DNA from: Dyella_B sp035486915
GTDB taxonomy: Bacteria > Pseudomonadota > Gammaproteobacteria > Xanthomonadales > Rhodanobacteraceae
Length of the DNA: 11,448 nt
Direction of reading: 5' to 3'
Assembly: GCF_035486915.1 (NCBI RefSeq)
Contig: NZ_DATHMR010000167.1
Location: 1-11,448, forward strand
A program made the translations under genes and the position numbers. Below the pieces are notes generated by a model. The model was given only the letters and a program-made list of their open reading frames with translations, was not told the DNA's origin and made no database searches. Below, piece after piece: positions 1-6,604 of this stretch. Within the stretch, counting starts at the first letter, position 1. Every line of letters starts with the position of its first letter.

Positions 1-145
1 CTGCCAATACGGCGGTTTCGTTGCCGTGAGCGGAGGTTTTTGGGGTGTCGTAGGTGGGGTCGGGGAGGGTGGCGGTGCTTGCGGTGGCTGAGCAGGCGGT
101 GAGGGCGGCTAAGGTGAACAGGGTGGCTAGACTGCGGGTGCGCAT
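1..145 (-). CDS. msrA: Lipoprotein N-terminus, probable peptide-methionine (S)-S-oxide reductase MsrA (partial)
   Basis: Only the first 48 codons are present; the gene continues past base 1. The protein starts MRTRSLATLFTLAALTAC: a basic n-region, a hydrophobic core and a clean lipobox L15-T16-A17-C18, so it should be exported and lipid-anchored. The visible part ends HGNETAVLA with the next codon beginning G. This is where MsrA proteins reach their active-site segment (consensus AxxAGGCFWG), so I infer a periplasm-facing MsrA, which repairs S-epimers of methionine sulfoxide in oxidised envelope proteins. The catalytic Cys lies outside the window, so the identity is by N-terminal resemblance only. 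An ATG at 157 is in frame, but a GGAG six bases before the ATG at 145 favours the shorter start. Alternative: another lipoprotein with a similar N-terminus. Confidence 0.6.
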   Translation of the reverse strand, partial: MRTRSLATLFTLAALTACSATASTATLPDPTYDTPKTSAHGNETAVLA

Positions 146-226
146 GGGGGACTCCATGAATGTCCGGATGTCTTGTATTCGCTTACATGAGGCAATCGGT
201 TACTCCAACCGTGAGTGCGTTTATCT

Positions 227-294
227 CGTCATTCCGGCGAAGGCCGGAGGCGCTTTGCAACAGCGAAGCTGGTCATCCAGTGACTGTATCGCCT
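227..294. repeat. REP-like palindromic intergenic repeat, copy 1
   Basis: It begins CGTCATTCC and contains a perfect hairpin TCCGGC-GAAG-GCCGGA (233-248). The next stretch, 246-265, reads GGAGGCGCTTTGCAACAGCG and matches 7253-7272 at 19 of 20 bases in the same orientation. The stretch ATCCAGTGACT (275-285 region) matches the copy near 7295-7305 in the opposite orientation. Short elements starting with CGTCATTCC and carrying a GGCGAAGGCC-type palindrome are common between proteobacterial genes. No coding potential is evident. Boundaries are approximate. Confidence 0.6.
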
Positions 295-309
295 CGTTGA
301 TGTCGTATC

Positions 310-560
310 GCCAGCTTGCTCGCCTACGCGGCGGGCGTTTCGTCCGTCTGCCGACGGCCGAGTTACTTTTCTTTGCTTGTCCAAAGAAGAAGTAACCAAA
401 AGAAAAGACACCCCGGAGAGCGCGCCCTGTGCGGGTGCGCGAACGGATTATGGGGTTTTTCGACAGCAACTCCTGTGCTGGCGAAAAACTGACTGGCATC
501 CCTGCCAGCCACCTTGCGGGCTATCCTTCACCCGTTCGCCGCGCTCTACGGGGCCCTGGG
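310..560. repeat. Structured intergenic repeat (Xanthomonadales-type) with several hairpins
   Basis: A non-coding stretch with a series of inverted repeats: GTTACTTTTCTTTG (362-375) against CAAAGAAGAAGTAAC (382-396, one extra G), GTTTTTCG (455-462) against CGAAAAAC (482-489), and CTGGCA-TCCC-TGCCAG (493-508). I recall nearly the same series between genes in Xanthomonadales and relatives, often misannotated as short hypothetical proteins. Open frames here (for example 377-649) have no convincing start signal and show composition typical of translated repeats. The limits are estimates; the GC-alternating and AGC/AAAGC-rich tail to about 650 may belong to it. Only one copy lies in this window, so repetitiveness is from memory, not shown here. 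Confidence 0.55.
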
Positions 561-664
561 TCAAGAGCAAGAGCAGCGCGCGCGCGTGCGCTTTTAAGAG
601 CGACAAGCACACAGCAAAAGCGATCAGCAAAAGCAGCTGGGTGCAGTGAGTGCCCGCGGTTTTC

Positions 665-886
665 TCATTCGGCAGCGATGACGTGAATTTCCACATCATC
701 CAGCTGCACGACTTGCCCTGCGTGAATCTTGCAGGTTTTGCGCAGTTCCTGCTGCCCATCGACGTAAACATCGCCGCCGGCGACGATCATTTTTCCTGCG
801 CCGCCGCTGTCGCACAGGCCGACCAGTTTCAAAAGCTGGTTGAGTTCCACGTAGTCGCGGTCGAGTTCGAATTGGATGTGTTGCAT
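665..886 (-). CDS. S4 domain RNA-binding protein, YbcJ-like
   Basis: A 73-residue protein that is essentially one S4 domain, the small alpha/beta fold that binds structured RNA in ribosomal protein S4, pseudouridine synthases and tyrosyl-tRNA synthetase. The S4 signature covers roughly residues 12-62: YVELNQLLKLVGLCDSGGAG, then GGDVYVDG (37-44), then RKTCKIHAGQVV (49-60). Length and these motifs match E. coli YbcJ (about 70 residues, probable RNA-binding), whose precise target is not firmly known. It is the last gene of a three-gene minus-strand operon: its ATG (886-884) lies one base after the stop of the barstar gene, giving TGA-C-ATG, so translation is probably coupled. It has no signal peptide and should be cytoplasmic. 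Whether it acts with the RNase/inhibitor pair or is only co-transcribed cannot be told from sequence. Confidence 0.88.
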   Translation of the reverse strand: MQHIQFELDRDYVELNQLLKLVGLCDSGGAGKMIVAGGDVYVDGQQELRKTCKIHAGQVVQLDDVEIHVIAAE

Positions 887-887
887 G

Positions 888-1325
888 TCAGCGATGCGTG
901 GGGAGTGAGATGGGATGTTCGGGCAGGCTCAGGAAGGCGAAGAAAGGGCGGTTCTGGCCGATCGCGAAGTTGGCGGCTTCGTGCAGGATGCCCAGCAAGG
1001 TGTCGAAGTCTTTCGCTGCGGCCTGACGCAAATCATTGGCGTGATCGAGCAATAACGCGTGACCGGCGCCATGTAACCAACCCAGATCGCGCAGACTGTC
1101 GACCAGTGCGTCCCAGTTTTGGCCAAAACCCGATGGCAGTTTCAGTGCCATGGCTAGGCGCTTGAGCAGTTCGCTTTTGTCGTGGCAGCCTTCGAGATCG
1201 GCGCGGCAAACATACAGCTTTCCTTGCTTGGCGGCCGTGGCGAGTGCTTCGAAGTCCGCCGCATCGACAAAGTAAACGCCGCCGTCATCGGCATGGGTCA
1301 GATCGAGTGCGCCCTCTGCACTCAT
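888..1325 (-). CDS. Barstar family ribonuclease inhibitor
   Basis: A 145-residue cytoplasmic protein of the barstar family, presumed to bind and block the RNase encoded just upstream. The barstar core is SELLKRLAMALKLPSGFGQN followed by WDALVDSLRDLGW (51-83). By hand alignment to Bacillus barstar, the inhibitory acidic residues Asp35, Asp39 and Glu76 correspond to Asp72, Asp76 and Asp108, so the charges that cap the RNase active site are kept; Trp38 is replaced by Val75. An N-terminal extension of about 37 residues precedes the usual barstar start, so it is longer than the 90-residue classic form. The open frame continues upstream to 1571, but ATG at 1325 is the natural start because it overlaps the RNase stop (ATGA), typical of coupled toxin/antidote genes. 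The codon after the start reads SAEGALDL. Confidence 0.9.
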   Translation of the reverse strand: MSAEGALDLTHADDGGVYFVDAADFEALATAAKQGKLYVCRADLEGCHDKSELLKRLAMALKLPSGFGQNWDALVDSLRDLGWLHGAGHALLLDHANDLRQAAAKDFDTLLGILHEAANFAIGQNRPFFAFLSLPEHPISLPTHR

Positions 1326-1759
1326 CGGTTCACCTGAAAAGGCTGGAAGCTGCGGTAGTGATCGCCGGTGTAATAAAAAACAGTCGGCGGATTGCCGCCA
1401 GTGATGATCCGGCGTGTACCGCGATTGCGCGCATCCGGCGTGTCGACGGTGTATTCGTGATAGTAGCCACGGGGTTGTTGCGGCAGCAGTCCCTCGTAAT
1501 TGCCGAATACGACGCCGTCCTGGCTGTAGGGAAATGGGCCGCCTTGCAGGATGAGCGTCAGTGTCTGACATGACTCAGGCGGCATGAACTGCGGAAGGTT
1601 GGTCGCTGCGGACGGGCAGTTGAGGTTGCTGGCGGGCGCAAGCGTCACGTGGCCTTCCGAAGTCATGCTCGGCGGCACGGTTGGATGGCGATTCCAGAAA
1701 ACCAGCAGCGCGACAAACAGCGCAAGAAGCACGAGCGAGATCAGACGTGAGACGGACAT
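1322..1759 (-). CDS. Guanyl-specific ribonuclease (barnase/RNase Sa-type, N1/T1 family), membrane-anchored or exported
   Basis: A 145-residue RNase. Residues 5-21 form one hydrophobic segment (LISLVLLALFVALLVF) without an obvious signal peptidase I site, so it may be a membrane anchor or uncleaved signal; the rest should face the periplasm. The C-terminal half has the microbial guanyl-RNase signature: GVVFGNYEGLLP (82-93), YYHEYTVDTP (99-108) with catalytic Glu102, RNRGTRRIITGG (111-122) with substrate-phosphate arginines, and YYTGDHYRSF (129-138) with catalytic His134. All expected catalytic residues are present, so an active enzyme that cleaves RNA 3' of G is likely. Cys48 and Cys64 could form a disulfide. 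A strong ribosome site (GGAGGGAG) precedes the ATG at 1759, making it the first gene of the operon RNase-barstar-S4. Roles could be RNA scavenging or competition; the sequence does not decide. Confidence 0.88.
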   Translation of the reverse strand: MSVSRLISLVLLALFVALLVFWNRHPTVPPSMTSEGHVTLAPASNLNCPSAATNLPQFMPPESCQTLTLILQGGPFPYSQDGVVFGNYEGLLPQQPRGYYHEYTVDTPDARNRGTRRIITGGNPPTVFYYTGDHYRSFQPFQVNR

Positions 1760-1906
1760 CGCGGGCTCCCTCCAGGCGACAGCGAGCAGTGTAATGCGTT
1801 CCGTGCGTCGTGGTTACAGAAAGCGTGCGTTGAATGACTTTAAGGACATGTAGACGGACATTGCCGGGGATACAACAAGCTTCCCGTTCCCCACAGGAAA
1901 AACGAC

Positions 1907-2896
1907 ATGATCGGTAAACCTTTCTGGTTGGCGGTAATGGCCGGCTTGTACGGCATAAGCGGTTCCGTGTTTGCCGCGGACGAAGCGGCAAATACGCCCG
2001 AAGTGTTTGCGCCGGGTGTGATTTCCGGACCTGCCAATGAGGCGTGCCCTGCGTTCACGCCGGATGGCAATACCGTGTATTTCGACGTCGGCACGATGAT
2101 TCTTGTATCGCATCGATCGCATGGCGTTTGGTCAAAACCGGAAATTGCCCCGTTCTCCGGGCAATGGGGCGATCATGATCCAACCATATCGCCCGATGGC
2201 TCCTACATCGTGTTTGTTTCCAATCGTCCTATCACGCCTGGCGCCGATGCGCTTGGCGCGACTGTGCACGGTAAGTTTTATCCGCAGAGCGGCGGCCATT
2301 TGTGGCGTGTGGATCGCAAGGGCGATAGCTGGGGTCAACCTGTGCATTTGCCAGCCGCGGTCAATGCGAGCGATCGCACCTATGCTCCCAGCATAGCGGC
2401 AGATGGAAGCCTGTATTTCATCCATCCTGACGATGCCGGCGTGTTTCATATCTACAGTTCATCGTTTGTCAGCGATGCGTATCGACCGGCCGTAAAAGTC
2501 GCCGTAGGCGATGCCGCGGCATCGACGCACGATCCGGCGATCGCACCAGATCAATCATTCATGGTGTTCAACTCCGCGGATGCGAAAACCCCGGGCATGG
2601 GCGATTTCTACATTTCATTCCGCGAGAACGGTCAGTGGGGCAAGCCGATTGATCTTGGTGAAGCCATCAACGGCACAGGTAAATGGAGTCAATGGGGCGC
2701 GCATCTGAGCCCCGATCATCGAACGCTCTACTACACGAGCGATCGGACGAGCCGTCCGACGTTCCCGTTGACACCCGAGCAGGCAAAGGCAGCGTTGGTG
2801 CAGATGGAGAGCTGGGATAACGGCGCTAATAACATCTGGTTCGTTTCGCTGGTGCCGTGGTTGGACGGACATAGCGGCGGGAAGAAAGGCACCTAG
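1907..2896 (+). CDS. Secreted TolB/PD40-like beta-propeller protein
   Basis: A 329-residue protein with a Sec signal peptide (residues 1 to about 24, ending GSVFA before ADEA). The mature part carries five recognisable PD40/WD40-like blade motifs: AFTPDGNTVYFD (49-60), TISPDGSYIVFVSNR (93-107), SIAADGSLYFIHPD (162-175), AIAPDQSFMVFNSAD (211-225) and HLSPDHRTLYYTSDR (266-280). This is the repeat of TolB-type propellers, which usually bind peptides or other proteins. It lacks the N-terminal TolB domain and any enzyme domain, so I expect a periplasmic binding or scaffold role with no catalytic function assignable. AGGA lies eight bases before the ATG. It reads divergently from the RNase operon (147 bp gap) and is followed by a hairpin at 2917-2947. 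Related proteins are often just called PD40 domain-containing. Confidence 0.82.
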   Translation: MIGKPFWLAVMAGLYGISGSVFAADEAANTPEVFAPGVISGPANEACPAFTPDGNTVYFDVGTMILVSHRSHGVWSKPEIAPFSGQWGDHDPTISPDGSYIVFVSNRPITPGADALGATVHGKFYPQSGGHLWRVDRKGDSWGQPVHLPAAVNASDRTYAPSIAADGSLYFIHPDDAGVFHIYSSSFVSDAYRPAVKVAVGDAAASTHDPAIAPDQSFMVFNSADAKTPGMGDFYISFRENGQWGKPIDLGEAINGTGKWSQWGAHLSPDHRTLYYTSDRTSRPTFPLTPEQAKAALVQMESWDNGANNIWFVSLVPWLDGHSGGKKGT

Positions 2897-2916
2897 TGCG
2901 GATATGACATGTTCCG

Positions 2917-2947
2917 GCGCTGCTCAACCTTTTGGTTGTTGCAGCGC
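2917..2947 (+). terminator. Stem-loop after the propeller gene, possible weak terminator
   Basis: GCGCTGC (2917-2923) pairs with GCAGCGC (2941-2947) and CAACC (2925-2929) with GGTTG (2934-2938), leaving a TTTT loop and a small 1x2 internal loop. There is no U-tract afterwards, so it may be a 3'-end stabilising hairpin or attenuator and not a full rho-independent terminator. Confidence 0.4.
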
Positions 2948-3029
2948 AAGATGACGTTTATGACTTTCGGGCTGGAAATCTGGCACGTCAAGCCAGCTAG
3001 ACTGCGGCTTTGTCATCGATGGAGCGGGC

Positions 3030-4712
3030 ATGTCCCTGTCACCGAAGTTCTTGCGCCTGACCGGGTGCTGCGCCTTTTTTGTCTTCGCGTCGGCCTTCGC
3101 TGCCGTGCAACCGTCGGTGGCCCCGGAGGCGTCGGCGGTCGTGCGGCACAACCCGCAGACCGACCCTCCGCCGATGCTGCAGGACTTCGACAGCTACGTC
3201 GATAGCGCACGAAGCACCTTCAATGTGCCTGGCATCGCGGTGGCGATCGTCAAGGATGGCAAGGTGGTCTTCGAACAAGGCTACGGTTTGCGTGAAGTCG
3301 GCAAGCCCGAAAAGGTCGACGCACATACCCTGTTCGCCATTGCATCCAACACCAAGGCATTCACCGCTGCTGCGCTGCAGATGCTTGCGGAGCAGGGCAA
3401 GGTGGATATGGATGCTCGCGTCACCGATTATCTGCCGTGGTTTCAGATGTCCGATCCGTACGTCACGCACGAGATGCGTGTGCGCGATTTGCTTGCGCAT
3501 CGCAGTGGCCTTAGTCTGGGTGCTGGCGATCTGCTTTATTGGCTGCCGACCAGCTATACGACGAAGGATGTGGTCGAACGTCTTGCCAAGGTGCCGCTGA
3601 CCAACGGATTTCGCAGTCACTACGCCTACGACAACATCCTGTTTGCCGTCGCGACGCTGATTATCGAAAAGGCATCCGGGCAGTCGTATGCCGATTACAT
3701 CCACGACCATATCTTCAAGCCCGTTGGTATGGATGAATCGCTGATCGACATGACGTATCTGAAACCGGGCATGGACTACGCGACGGGACATGCCCTCTCT
3801 GACTTCAAGGATCTGAAGCCGGTGCCACCGATGGCGTGGTTGAATGATCCCGGCGCGGGCGGCATCTATGCCAGCGTGCACGATCTGGCCAAGTGGATGA
3901 ACGTACAACTTGCTGGCGGTGAACTGCCTGGCGTGGGTTTGGATGGCAAACCGCGTTATCTGTTTTCGCAAGACAGCCAGAACCAGATGTGGTCGATGCT
4001 GACACCGATTCCGGTGAGCAAGCCACCGATTCCGGAACTGGAACCGTTGATGCCGATCTTCTCCGGTTATGGCGAAGGCTGGTTCCTCAGCGATTATCAC
4101 GGCCAGAAACTGGTGTGGCACACCGGCGGCTGGCCGGGCATGGTTTCGCGCGTGACGCTGGTGCCGGGGCTCAAGCTTGGCGTGGTGGTGCTGACCAATC
4201 AGGAATCGGGCGCTGCGTTCAACGCTGTGACGTATCGCGTGTTGGATGCGTATCTCAATTCGGGTACGAAGACCGACTGGGTCGCTATTTACGACAAGGC
4301 CGTCAAACATGCGCACGGCGACGCAGATGAAAGCTGGAGCAAGCACGAAGCTGCGCGCGATCCCAATAGCAAGCTGTCACTGCCGCTAAGCGGTTACGTG
4401 GGCACCTACCGCGATCCTTGGTATGGCGATGTCATCGTGAGTAACGACAACGGCAAACTACGTATGCGTTTTGGCAAGACCAAACAGCTGGTCGGTACGA
4501 TGACACCCTGGCAAAACGATACCTTTATCGTGCGCTGGGACGACCGTGCCTTGAATGCCGATGCGTTCGTTACGTTCAATCTGGATATGGACGGCCATGT
4601 GCGCGAAGTGCGTATGCAGCCGGTTTCGCCGCTGACCGATTTCAGTTTCGACTTCCAGGATTTGCGACTGGTACCGCTGAAAGAAGCCGAGGCATCGGCG
4701 AAGGCGGATTGA
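3030..4712 (+). CDS. Secreted serine hydrolase, beta-lactamase/class C-like family with C-terminal extension (DUF3471-like)
   Basis: A 560-residue exported hydrolase. The signal peptide is residues 1-24 or 25 (CCAFFVFASAFA, cut before AVQP). The catalytic domain, about 50-415, has the serine beta-lactamase/penicillin-binding motifs: SxxK as S106-N107-T108-K109 (nucleophile Ser106, base Lys109), YxN as Y200-D201-N202, and a third motif H364-T365-G366-G367 in place of the usual KTG. HTG is common in esterase, D-aminopeptidase and EstB-like members, so peptide or ester hydrolysis is likelier than drug resistance. Residues about 455-555 (LSGYVGTYRDPWYGDVIV onward) resemble the DUF3471 beta-rich domain often appended to such enzymes. 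GGAG five bases before the ATG at 3030 supports the start. A second secreted hydrolase follows 68 bp downstream, so co-transcription is plausible. Confidence 0.87.
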   Translation: MSLSPKFLRLTGCCAFFVFASAFAAVQPSVAPEASAVVRHNPQTDPPPMLQDFDSYVDSARSTFNVPGIAVAIVKDGKVVFEQGYGLREVGKPEKVDAHTLFAIASNTKAFTAAALQMLAEQGKVDMDARVTDYLPWFQMSDPYVTHEMRVRDLLAHRSGLSLGAGDLLYWLPTSYTTKDVVERLAKVPLTNGFRSHYAYDNILFAVATLIIEKASGQSYADYIHDHIFKPVGMDESLIDMTYLKPGMDYATGHALSDFKDLKPVPPMAWLNDPGAGGIYASVHDLAKWMNVQLAGGELPGVGLDGKPRYLFSQDSQNQMWSMLTPIPVSKPPIPELEPLMPIFSGYGEGWFLSDYHGQKLVWHTGGWPGMVSRVTLVPGLKLGVVVLTNQESGAAFNAVTYRVLDAYLNSGTKTDWVAIYDKAVKHAHGDADESWSKHEAARDPNSKLSLPLSGYVGTYRDPWYGDVIVSNDNGKLRMRFGKTKQLVGTMTPWQNDTFIVRWDDRALNADAFVTFNLDMDGHVREVRMQPVSPLTDFSFDFQDLRLVPLKEAEASAKAD

Positions 4713-4730
4713 GTTTGGAGGCGGCACGTT

Positions 4731-4752
4731 CTGCTCTGCGTGTGTAGAGCAG
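4731..4752 (+). other. Stem-loop between the two hydrolase genes
   Basis: CTGCTCT (4731-4737) pairs perfectly with AGAGCAG (4746-4752) around an eight-base loop. No U-run follows. It sits in the 68-bp gap between the hydrolase genes, just upstream of the esterase ribosome site, where it could be an mRNA processing or stability element. Significance is uncertain. Confidence 0.35.
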
Positions 4753-4780
4753 CAGCATCGATGATTCTGGGGAGATGGAC

Positions 4781-6421
4781 ATGCGATATCGTCAAGTTGG
4801 TTTGACTACGTTGTTGGGCGTTAGCCTTCTGGCTTGCGCGTACACCTGGGCACGTCAAGACGTGCAGAGCGTCCCTACGCACCGCTTTTTCCACGTGCAG
4901 CTGGGCGCGAACGAAACACAGCCGATGTCAGGCCGGTTGCTGCTGTTTGCTGAAGACGCAAAGACAGCCAAGTCGCAGTCCAAAGACGGTGCCGTCAAAG
5001 AAGTGGATATCGATGATCTCGATCCGGCGCAGGTAACCATCGCCGGGCAGGATGTTTATCGGATAGCGCCCGGGCAGGTCATCGACATCGATGCCGACAA
5101 GCTGGCGTTTCCGAAATCGTGGTCCTCGTTGCCTGCCGGCGATTACGTGGTACAGGCCGTGCTGGATGTGCATCGCAACTACAATTATCTGGGGCGCGGT
5201 GCGGGCGATGTCGTCAGCGATGTCACGACGATGCATTTGCCGACCAACGATATTCCGACGCTCACGCTCAACACGACAGTACCGGTTGAAGATCCCTGGA
5301 AAGTTCCCGACTCTGCGCCCCCCGGCGCCCGTGAATCGGTGGCTGCGGTGCAGAAGAATTCGCAGCCAGTGGATTTCGTGAGTCCATCGCTGTCGGCGTT
5401 CTGGGGCCGGCCGATTCACATGCGTGCACGCGTCGTGTTGCCGCCAGGTTACGACGCATCGTCCAACAAGCATTATCCGACCGTCTACTACACACACGGG
5501 TTCGGCGGCACTCTCGATCGCATGGTGCGTGTCTATGCCTACGTGAACGATGCTATGGCCAAAGGCCAGATGCCGCCGATGATCTGGGTGTTCCTCGACG
5601 AATCCAGTGCTACCGGTACGCACGAATTCGCCGATTCCGTGAATAACGGCCCATGGGGACAGGCACTGACTACCGAACTGATTCCCTACCTGGAGTCGCA
5701 CTATCGGATGGATGCCGATGTGAATGGCCGGTTCCTCAATGGTCATTCTTCGGGCGGTTGGGCAACGCTCTGGATGCAGACGCGTTATCCGAAGATTTTC
5801 GGGGGCACCTGGTCGACATCGCCGGATCCGAGTGACTTCCACGATTTCACCGGCCCGAACCTGTATGCGCCGGGCGCAAACGTTTATCGCAAACCCGATG
5901 GCACGCCGTGGCCGCTTGTGCGCGACAAGGGCAAGGTACTGGTTACGTTCCAGCAATATGCGCAGATGGAGCGTGTGCTGGGTCCTTACGGCGGCCAGAT
6001 GGCGTCTTTCGATTGGGTGTTCTCGCCACGTGGCGAGGACGGACGTCCGGAGCAGATGTTCAATCGCGATACCGGCGATGTCGATCCTGTCGTGGTGACG
6101 TATTGGCGCGATCACTATGACATCGCCTATCGCCTTGAGAACAATTGGCCGACGTTGAAACCGGATCTGGACGGCAAGATTCATCTTTACGTCGGCACCG
6201 CGGACACGTTCTACCTCGATGGTGCAGCGCATCGACTGAAAGCCGTGCTCGATGGTCTGCATGCGCATAGCGACATACGGTTCATCCCTGGGAGAACCCA
6301 TTTTGACCTCTACAAGGTCGACGACGACCGCTTGGCGATGCTCAAACAGATCAGCTGGGACATGTACGCCGTGGCACGCCCTGATTCGAAGCTGAAACCG
6401 AGCATGAATCAAACCCACTAA
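4781..6421 (+). CDS. Exported alpha/beta-hydrolase, putative esterase (PF00756-like)
   Basis: A 546-residue esterase-type protein. An ATG at 4775 is also in frame, but it touches the GGGGAG ribosome site; the ATG at 4781 is six bases after it and is preferred. The N-terminus (MRYRQVGLTTLLGVSLLAC) is a signal sequence with a possible lipobox LLAC at Cys19, or signal peptidase I cleavage after TWA. Residues about 35-155 form a beta-rich, probably Ig-like domain. The hydrolase domain (about 205-530) contains YPTVYYTHGFGG (232-243), the nucleophile elbow G-H-S323-S-G, and plausible acid and base Asp475 (GTADTFY) and His507 (GRTHF). This layout resembles the esterase D/feruloyl or antigen 85-like family, which cleaves or transfers acyl esters; the substrate is unknown. 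It ends 13 bases before a palindromic terminator-like sequence. Confidence 0.85.
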   Translation: MRYRQVGLTTLLGVSLLACAYTWARQDVQSVPTHRFFHVQLGANETQPMSGRLLLFAEDAKTAKSQSKDGAVKEVDIDDLDPAQVTIAGQDVYRIAPGQVIDIDADKLAFPKSWSSLPAGDYVVQAVLDVHRNYNYLGRGAGDVVSDVTTMHLPTNDIPTLTLNTTVPVEDPWKVPDSAPPGARESVAAVQKNSQPVDFVSPSLSAFWGRPIHMRARVVLPPGYDASSNKHYPTVYYTHGFGGTLDRMVRVYAYVNDAMAKGQMPPMIWVFLDESSATGTHEFADSVNNGPWGQALTTELIPYLESHYRMDADVNGRFLNGHSSGGWATLWMQTRYPKIFGGTWSTSPDPSDFHDFTGPNLYAPGANVYRKPDGTPWPLVRDKGKVLVTFQQYAQMERVLGPYGGQMASFDWVFSPRGEDGRPEQMFNRDTGDVDPVVVTYWRDHYDIAYRLENNWPTLKPDLDGKIHLYVGTADTFYLDGAAHRLKAVLDGLHAHSDIRFIPGRTHFDLYKVDDDRLAMLKQISWDMYAVARPDSKLKPSMNQTH

Positions 6422-6434
6422 TGTCGTAAGAATT

Positions 6435-6464
6435 TGCCTGCTGACATGTCAGCAGGCACCTTTT
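6435..6464 (+). terminator. Perfect 24-bp palindrome followed by TTTT, probable terminator
   Basis: Bases 6435-6458 form a perfect palindrome with arm TGCCTGCTGACA, which as RNA folds into a ten-pair stem with a CATG loop. CC and then TTTT (6461-6464) follow. The position right after the esterase stop suits a rho-independent terminator, though the U-run is short. A dimeric-regulator operator for the next gene is an alternative. Confidence 0.55.
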
Positions 6465-6604
6465 CAGGCATAGTTGTCGACGCAGGCGCTGTCGGAACAG
6501 GGCGCTTGGGAAGTGTCGTTCTCATGCAAGCGACACGGCGGAAAGACGTCCGTTGGGGGCGGGCGCTTGCCGCATCGGGGCTATTCAAGCTGGAGGGAAT
6601 CTCA

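Noticed and set aside
377..649. Short open frames (about 60-110 codons) across the intergenic repeat on both strands
   Set aside because: They translate the repeat in several frames, lack ribosome sites and resemble known spurious hypothetical proteins.
1326..1571. Upstream extension of the barstar frame to 1571
   Set aside because: It would overlap more than half of the RNase gene; the ATG at 1325 overlapping the RNase stop fits better.
3039..4346. 435-codon open frame antisense to the serine hydrolase
   Set aside because: Same reason: Arg/His-rich shadow of a gene with clear SxxK and YxN motifs on the plus strand.
4928..6418. Long open frame (496 codons) on the minus strand, antisense to the esterase
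   Set aside because: It mirrors the esterase frame in a high-GC gene, is rich in Arg/His, and has no recognisable domain; the plus-strand gene has a signal peptide and catalytic motifs.
6434..6604. Upstream extension of the small secreted protein
   Set aside because: It would run through the palindrome and bury the signal peptide; ATG 6605 has a strong ribosome site.
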